Part shown: one piece after another, positions 58,677 through 64,000 of the stretch | Numbering within the stretch: the first letter of the stretch is position 1 | How the letters are laid out: the number at the start of each line of letters is the position of its first letter | DNA from: Cyanoderma ruficeps | Taxonomy: Eukaryota > Chordata > Aves > Passeriformes > Timaliidae | Direction: 5' to 3' | Assembly: GCA_008694505.1 (NCBI GenBank) | Contig: VZDJ01000623.1 | Location: forward strand, 11,034,443 to 11,098,442 | DNA: 64,000 nt | The notes under the pieces: model-generated | Database searches by the model: none | What the model saw: the letters and a program-made list of their open reading frames with translations, nothing else | Told to the model about the DNA's origin: nothing | Made by a program: the position numbers and the translations under genes

Positions 58677-61287
58677 TCTATCAGATTTTCCCATAAAAAA
58701 ACTTCCTCACTTACTCAGGCTGATTCTGCAGCATGTACTGAGTGTGAATGATGAATCTGAAAGAAGTGGAAAGAGTCTGTCCACAAAAAAAGTCTGTATT
58801 TGGGGATGTTTTGATACTGAGTGGATGTTCTGCTGCTCATGCAGTAGAGTATTATGAAAACAGGTGCTACATTCTGTACAGCTACACAGTCCAGGATACA
58901 TTATCAGGTTCAGTTTGCATTTCTGTAGCTGGACAATAGGAGCATACATTACATTTTGTAATTGGATTACAGAATATGGAAAACAAAGTTGAAAGTTCTT
59001 TAAAATGTGGCAAAGATGAAAATTGATGGAATGTTTTGAATTGAGGTTCAGCTTGAAAAAGTCAAAATAGTGTAAGAAGAAGAGAAATGGTACTTGCAGA
59101 GCAAAGGCACCCGGCAAAGGTCTTTTAGTGCTAAATCACAACAAAAAGTGGCAAGGTAAAACTTGCAGCTTGAGTTACAAGACTGCTGAGAATTGTAGGA
59201 GAGTCATTACTTACAAGGTCATTTTGCAAATTTAAACTTCAAAATGTAATGATGAACCAAACATAACTGTGGAGTATTCTAAGCATGGGGGAAAAGCAGT
59301 TATGAACCTTTCATCAGCACCTGGAGAATCTCTTTGGCAGTTCAGAGATGTTATTCAATATTTTTAGAGACTGCATTAGAGCGTAGTAAACTGCACTGTT
59401 AGAAAGAAGGAAAACAGTAATTTTGGTATCAAGAAAAATGTACACGGCTAGCTAATTAGTATTTCGGCCATGTAGTGTAAGATCTCTGAGAGACAGGATG
59501 GCATCGTGGCCTTTGTGTTCAACCTCTAACCTCAGGACAGTTAATCAGGCAGGCTGATCCAGAGCAGAGCCTTCTGAAAGTTGCTGCTGCTCTGGCAAGA
59601 AATTGCTATGAAAGGACCTCAAAATTGGTGCTGTCAATCTCTCTAGATATCAGTTATTCCTGTGTGGTTGGATGAAGGGGGCATGTGTTGAGTGTGTTGG
59701 CAGAATCAGTGAGGAATTGCAGGGTTGGGGATATCTACTCTGCTGACAGTCCGTCAGCTCCTCAGTAAACATGCTGTGATGTTTAGGCAGGAACCCAGAA
59801 ATCCCATTCCATGGCGGTTCCCCGTAAACTGAGAGGCCAGGCTGCTTTGTTCTGTTGAGTTCATGCCACTGATCTGCAAAGAAGCTGGGCATTTTTGGAC
59901 TTCTGGAGCCTGAGAGTCCTGGTTGTTGTTATTCTGCCTCATAGGCTGAAGCATCTGAAGTCTAGACACTCGCCTTCTCGTTGGGTTGCCTAGGAGCCCA
60001 GCTGGCAGCCAGAGAGTGAAACAGGCTCATCGTAAAACCTTTCTGCTGTAATGCTGCCTGGTTTCATCAAAATCAAATAATCTCTCTCAGGTATTTCAAT
60101 CTTGAATTGTCAGTCTTACAGACAACCATCCTTCCTGGGAATTTTGAACTGACTTTTCATAGATGAACTTGTTTTCAAGACACTGGCCCATAAACTTAGC
60201 ACAAATATAAATGTCTCATAATAACTAGAGGAAGCATATCTTCTGTTTATAATTGGGTGCAAATTTCCTTTCCTACCAAGACATCCAAGAGTATTCTTAT
60301 GTGGAACTTTCAAGGCCATAACTGATCTCTGGTGTGGATTTGAAAAATTACCAATATTTTTAAAGATTCATCCTCTGACATATATTTCAATATATATATA
60401 GATAGGACAGACAAGGTACTTCTGAGGACAGGAATAAGCTCCGTAGGAGATAGTTTCATGTCAGTAAGTATTAAATTGTGCATTTCTTTTCCTAGTATAT
60501 TCTATATCCGGTACTATTTATATCACTATGAGCATGTATGTCAGAATATGTGCTCAATTTCAAATTCTTTAAATAGTTTAGCAAATAATAATAGGGCTAG
60601 AGGGAAGAAGAGCATAAACCTGCAACTACGATATATTTTATTTCTAGAGTAAGCAGCCTCATCACATGGTGTTTTTGATTGATTTTTAACTGTTTCTTTG
60701 AAAAAAAAATCTTTCTTGCTTATTTCACGCTGCATCTAATGTTATCATTAGACTTAGTAACTGATAGAGTTTTCTTTATTGTGTTATGAAACAATTGTAA
60801 TATGTATATGCTGGGTTTTGGAGGAGAAAACACTGGTCTTCATCTTGGAAAAAGCAGTGACCATGTACCTCATCAAAGACAATATAAAATTTTATGCCAG
60901 TGATAAAACAGGGCACAGAACAACGCTAAATGTTCTGAATAGCAACTGCCTACTCTTAGTCTGCTGGGAGTTAGATTTGAAATGGCTTTAGGTCTTGTGT
61001 TTTGGATTTCTGTGTTTCCTCTGGCATAAATTAGTCTTGTCTCTAAAATCTGAAGTCAGTCTGATCGTATGAACTCACTGTATAGGTAATGACAGGAAAT
61101 CCTAGCCCAAACCTGGAGGATTTATAAAGAGCTGTTATTTAACTGTTCAATCTGAAAGACAAACTTCAGAAAAGACATGGAAAATACTAATTTTAAGTTA
61201 TTTAAATTGTTATGAGTAACTCTGTAAAACCTCTGACATTTGGCAAGACATGAAATCCAGCAGCCTTTATTATGTTGAATGCCAACA

Positions 61288-61350
61288 GGACGACCAGTTG
61301 GATTTGATGGTGTTTAAGGTCCTTCCCAACCTAAATTATCCTACAATATT
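61288..61350 (+). mobile_element. CR1 LINE 3' fragment, short
   Basis: CCAGTTGGATTTGATGGTG, TTTAAGGTCCTTCCCAACCT and AAATTATCCTACAA correspond to the plus-strand CR1 3' end. It is diverged relative to the copy at 38022. Confidence 0.8.
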
Positions 61351-61678
61351 CAAGAAAGCCAGAGGATCAGCTGAACTAGCAGCCATGTGGACAGACACTG
61401 CAAATCTCTCAATTTTTTTTCTGGATGGGAGAGAGGAATAAATAAGATATCTTGTGCTTCCCACTCGACTGGTTACTGATACCCAGCACTACATGAAGTT
61501 ACATGCAGTTACCCAGCAGGATGGAACAGTGCAAATTCAGCTCTGCTGTTCATCTCTGCATTGATTCTTGTGAGGACACTGAGGGAAACCAGGAGGTGTC
61601 CTGATGCCTTAAGTTTTAGCTTTCATGTTTTTCAGATTCTGTGCTGCCTAGGGGTGTAGTTCTGAGCCTCATATTAAG

Positions 61679-62097
61679 TGTTAGTAAGCTCTCTTCACAG
61701 AATAGGTAGATAAAACAAATCCTTTTCCTGCTGAAGACCAAGGACAACTGTTACAGGTTTTCAGGCCCAAAAGCATAAATAACAGTGGAATGAAGAGAGA
61801 AGACAAGAAGGATGGGACTTCATAATTTGAAGCTGTAATTGAACAATTAAACCCCAATATGCAAATGGACTCAAATTTACAAAAGTGTAAGACCTCACGA
61901 CTAGTGGTCCATTTTGCGACCATTTTGGGTCCATCTTGGCTGTAGCCCTGGCCAGGCTCTTGTACTGCCCAAGGTGTTTCCTTTAAGGCCTTTTAATAAA
62001 TACCTACTTTATTCACTTAGCACTGTCTGGTGTCTGTTCCAGGTCAGCCTTCCCAAGGCTGACAGTTCAGTCCGTGTCCTGTCCTCTGCTGGCAACA
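61679..62097 (+). mobile_element. ERVL-type LTR in sense orientation
   Basis: It starts with TGTTAGTAAGCTCTC and plausibly ends with GGCAACA (62091-62097). Internally it has TGGTCCATTTTGCGACCATT, GGGTCCATCTTGGCTGTAGC, CCTTTTAATAAATACCTACT and CTGGTGTCTGTTCCAGGTCA. The order (U3, AATAAA at 61995-62000, then a T-rich and CTGTCTGG-type R/U5) is that of avian ERVL-like LTRs. No internal retroviral sequence adjoins it, so it is probably a solo LTR. Possible duplicated target bases do not match at the proposed ends, so the 3' boundary is approximate. It is oriented with the gene, unlike the LTR at 1-690. Confidence 0.72.
61995..62000 (+). terminator. LTR polyadenylation signal, sense to SLC2A13
   Basis: AATAAA followed by TACCTACTTTATT within the LTR R region. 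In principle it could end SLC2A13 transcripts early; no use can be shown from sequence. Confidence 0.55.
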
Positions 62098-63284
62098 CCA
62101 TAAAGATGACACTAATCGCTGTGTCTTCTTAGAAATTCTTGTTGGTTACAGACACTTTGATAACATAATTTCAGCAGAAAATGTTCTGTAGTTTGAAAAT
62201 CATATGTCACAATCCTATTTGATATGAGATTCTTTTCAATATAAGAAAATATTGCATACATTTTTGTATTATTATTGCATACTTGAATACATTTGTGATT
62301 TCTAAAAATTTTTTCATGCACTTGCAGTCTTCTGTTCCTGTAAACTCTTTTGCTTACTGCCCATTGATGTACCAATATCAGCGTAACAAAATGCAACAAA
62401 GTCTCACTGCTGTAATAGTGGTATTGTCCTTCCCTTTGAAAATTGCTAATTGCAAAATTTCAATTTTCTCATTTATCTTTGCAAGAGAAGAAATGGTTAT
62501 TACAGTTAGATAAAATGATTGAATTTTATCTGAAAGTTTTGATTCATCTCCAATAAAAAAGTATTTTCTGCAGTCTACATGTCAATTGGGAACAGATTTA
62601 ATGCAGCTTTCCTAATTAAGAAACCCCACACTGTTTAGACTGGAATTTGACCAATCAGTTAAGCAGAGGAATGTGTGTTTAGATAGATTTGTATTCTAAA
62701 TGTAGACAACATAGAAATTCTGCAGTAATTTAATAATTTAGAAAGAACACAATAGCAAAGAGCACACTTTTCTGAAACTTGGGAGAAGTAGGAAAATCCA
62801 GATGGATACATGTTCTTAATGCAGTGCAAGCCCTTTTTTTTTTTGCCATCTGCTATGTGAGTTGACCTTATAATTCCTTTAGAAACATTATAATACGAAG
62901 AATTTGAATAACTGGATTTTAAGCATAAACTTTCAGACTTTTTATATTCATATAATCTGCATTACTGTTTTAGTTTCTTGAAACTTTATTATACAGTTGC
63001 TTTTACTTTTTCTCGTAATGATAAAGTAGTTTAAGCAGTATATTCCTTAAGTTATGAAGTCCTTGTTGTGATACAGATACATACTCAGAAAAGATGATCT
63101 CCTTGATTTTGTTGTTACAGGAGTGTATGTTAAAGCTACTTTGGTCACCTTATTTATATGTTTCCAGATGTTACATTTCAAAATTGAATTTTATTTTCAA
63201 ATTTCCAGACTTTCTCTACATTTTACAGCTCCCAATTTTTCTATTTTTACTGACTAAAGTTATCCCTTAGATATATCAGGGGCT

Positions 63285-63746
63285 TTACAGATGAAAATGT
63301 GCGTCTGAATCTGAAATGGCTTCCGGGGAAGATAAATACCTGTGTAGTTTAATCACAGGAACAATTAGGGAGTGTTTGCAAGGCTTTGTGCCAGCAGCTT
63401 TCAGGTAGCTTGCACTGCATGGGCAGCTTTGGAATGCAATTGTGGCTCCCATACCTCCATCCCCATCAGTCAGATTTTCGAGACAGATTTTAGACTGACT
63501 CCTCAGTGAAGTATCTGTGGGGCCCTTGGTGTCTAGACTGCCAGTAGAGTCAGTGGGGATGTGGTCAGTGCAGCCAGTGGTATCTAGAGAACAGTTTTGC
63601 TGTCTAGTCACTTCAACAACGAACAAAAAGGTATCGAGGAAGCTTTGCCTGAATGTTAACATCATGCTTATTGAGACTCCCAATGAAATCAGAGATAGAG
63701 CTGGCAAGTGTGATGCATGGGAATAATCTGCAAGAGCACTGCTCAC
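63285..63746 (-). other. Unassigned open frame, 153 codons
   Basis: The longest open frame in the window, antisense to SLC2A13, starting ATG. The product would have a hydrophobic stretch near its N-terminus (about residues 16-31, then FLDTFLFVV) and a Thr/Asp-rich middle with two related segments, SLDTTGCTDH and SLDTKGPTDT. I recognise no family. Its length is only modestly unusual for this much DNA, and no promoter, splice or retrotransposon context supports it. Treat it as a hypothetical or a fragment of an unnamed repeat. Confidence 0.2.
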
Positions 63747-63934
63747 TCTGCAGTGACAGGTAAGAGGCAGGTGGGATATTTTTGGGCACTAGATGCCTGT
63801 ATGTGAATTGCCTCCATTGACATAATGGCTCCTTCTATCAAATGTAGTGGAAATTCAGGTGCTGAGTTTACTCGTGGTATTACGATCTCTGGCTGACTCA
63901 CATCTATACGTTCTCAATTCTGGTTATTAGGAAT

Positions 63935-64000
63935 GATGTGTGATAGGACAAAGGGGAATGACTTCAAACTGAAATAGAATGTTTAGATTAGATCTTAGGA
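63935..64000 (+). mobile_element. CR1 LINE 3' region, cut by window end
   Basis: TGTGATAGGACAAAGGGGAA, TGACTTCAAACTGAAATAGA and TTTAGATTAGATCTTAGGA match the CR1 segment just after ORF2 (GATAGGACAAGGGGxAATGGxTTxAAACTGAAA...TTTAGATTxGATxTTAGGA). The element continues beyond the window; its left edge is approximate. Confidence 0.87.

Larger units (their letters stand above)
51394..64000 (+). other. SLC2A13: SLC2A13 intron, 3' part outside the window
   Basis: It starts with GTGAGA and no acceptor with matching coding sequence was recognised before the window ends, so the intron is at least 12.6 kb. It contains a retroviral pol remnant (about 53562-54297), a perfect inverted repeat (55679-55726), CR1 pieces (58622-58676, 61288-61350, 63935 onward) and an ERVL-type LTR (about 61679-62097). 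The stretches 51400-53550, 54300-55670, 55730-58600, 58680-61280 and 62100-63930 hold nothing I can name apart from an unassigned open frame at 63285-63746 (-). Confidence 0.85.

Noticed and set aside
1..64000. CRISPR arrays, operons, tRNA or rRNA genes
   Set aside because: No spaced direct repeats, no compact coding density and no tRNA or rRNA signature were seen; the sequence is vertebrate intronic DNA.

Overview
The window is vertebrate nuclear DNA, most probably from a bird. It is AT-rich and almost entirely intronic, with fragments of CR1 LINEs (the dominant avian retrotransposon) in both orientations and LTRs of endogenous retroviruses. The style of the two LTRs suggests a passerine, but that is recalled family resemblance, not a search result. 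Nothing prokaryotic is present.

The only gene recognised is SLC2A13, which encodes the proton/myo-inositol cotransporter HMIT. It runs on the + strand and enters and leaves the window inside introns. Three internal exons are present: 15298-15406, 47059-47222 and 51273-51393. All have consensus AG/GT borders and matching phases, so they join into one reading frame. They encode the end of the central cytoplasmic loop, transmembrane segments 7-9 with the QQLSGIN and GRRK signatures, and the start of the long extracellular loop with one N-glycosylation sequon. I did not find the exons before 15298 or after 51393.

Layout: 1-690 is an LTR antisense to the gene, whose end coincides with the window start. 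691-15297 is intron with three minus-strand CR1 copies. 15407-47058 is a 31.7-kb intron with an ancient CR1 ORF2 remnant (about 16380-17810), smaller CR1 pieces and a 27-bp tandem duplication. 47223-51272 is a 4-kb intron with no repeat I could name. 51394-64000 is intron holding a decayed retroviral pol fragment (about 53562-54297), a perfect 22-bp-arm inverted repeat (55679-55726), small CR1 pieces and a sense-oriented ERVL-type LTR (about 61679-62097). The window ends inside another CR1.

I found no convincing previously undescribed system. The most useful leads are the pol remnant, the hairpin-like inverted repeat (a candidate template-switch mutation or assembly fold-back), the LTR at the sequence edge, and the sense-strand polyadenylation signal in the downstream intron. 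All repeat family names rest on recognition by eye.
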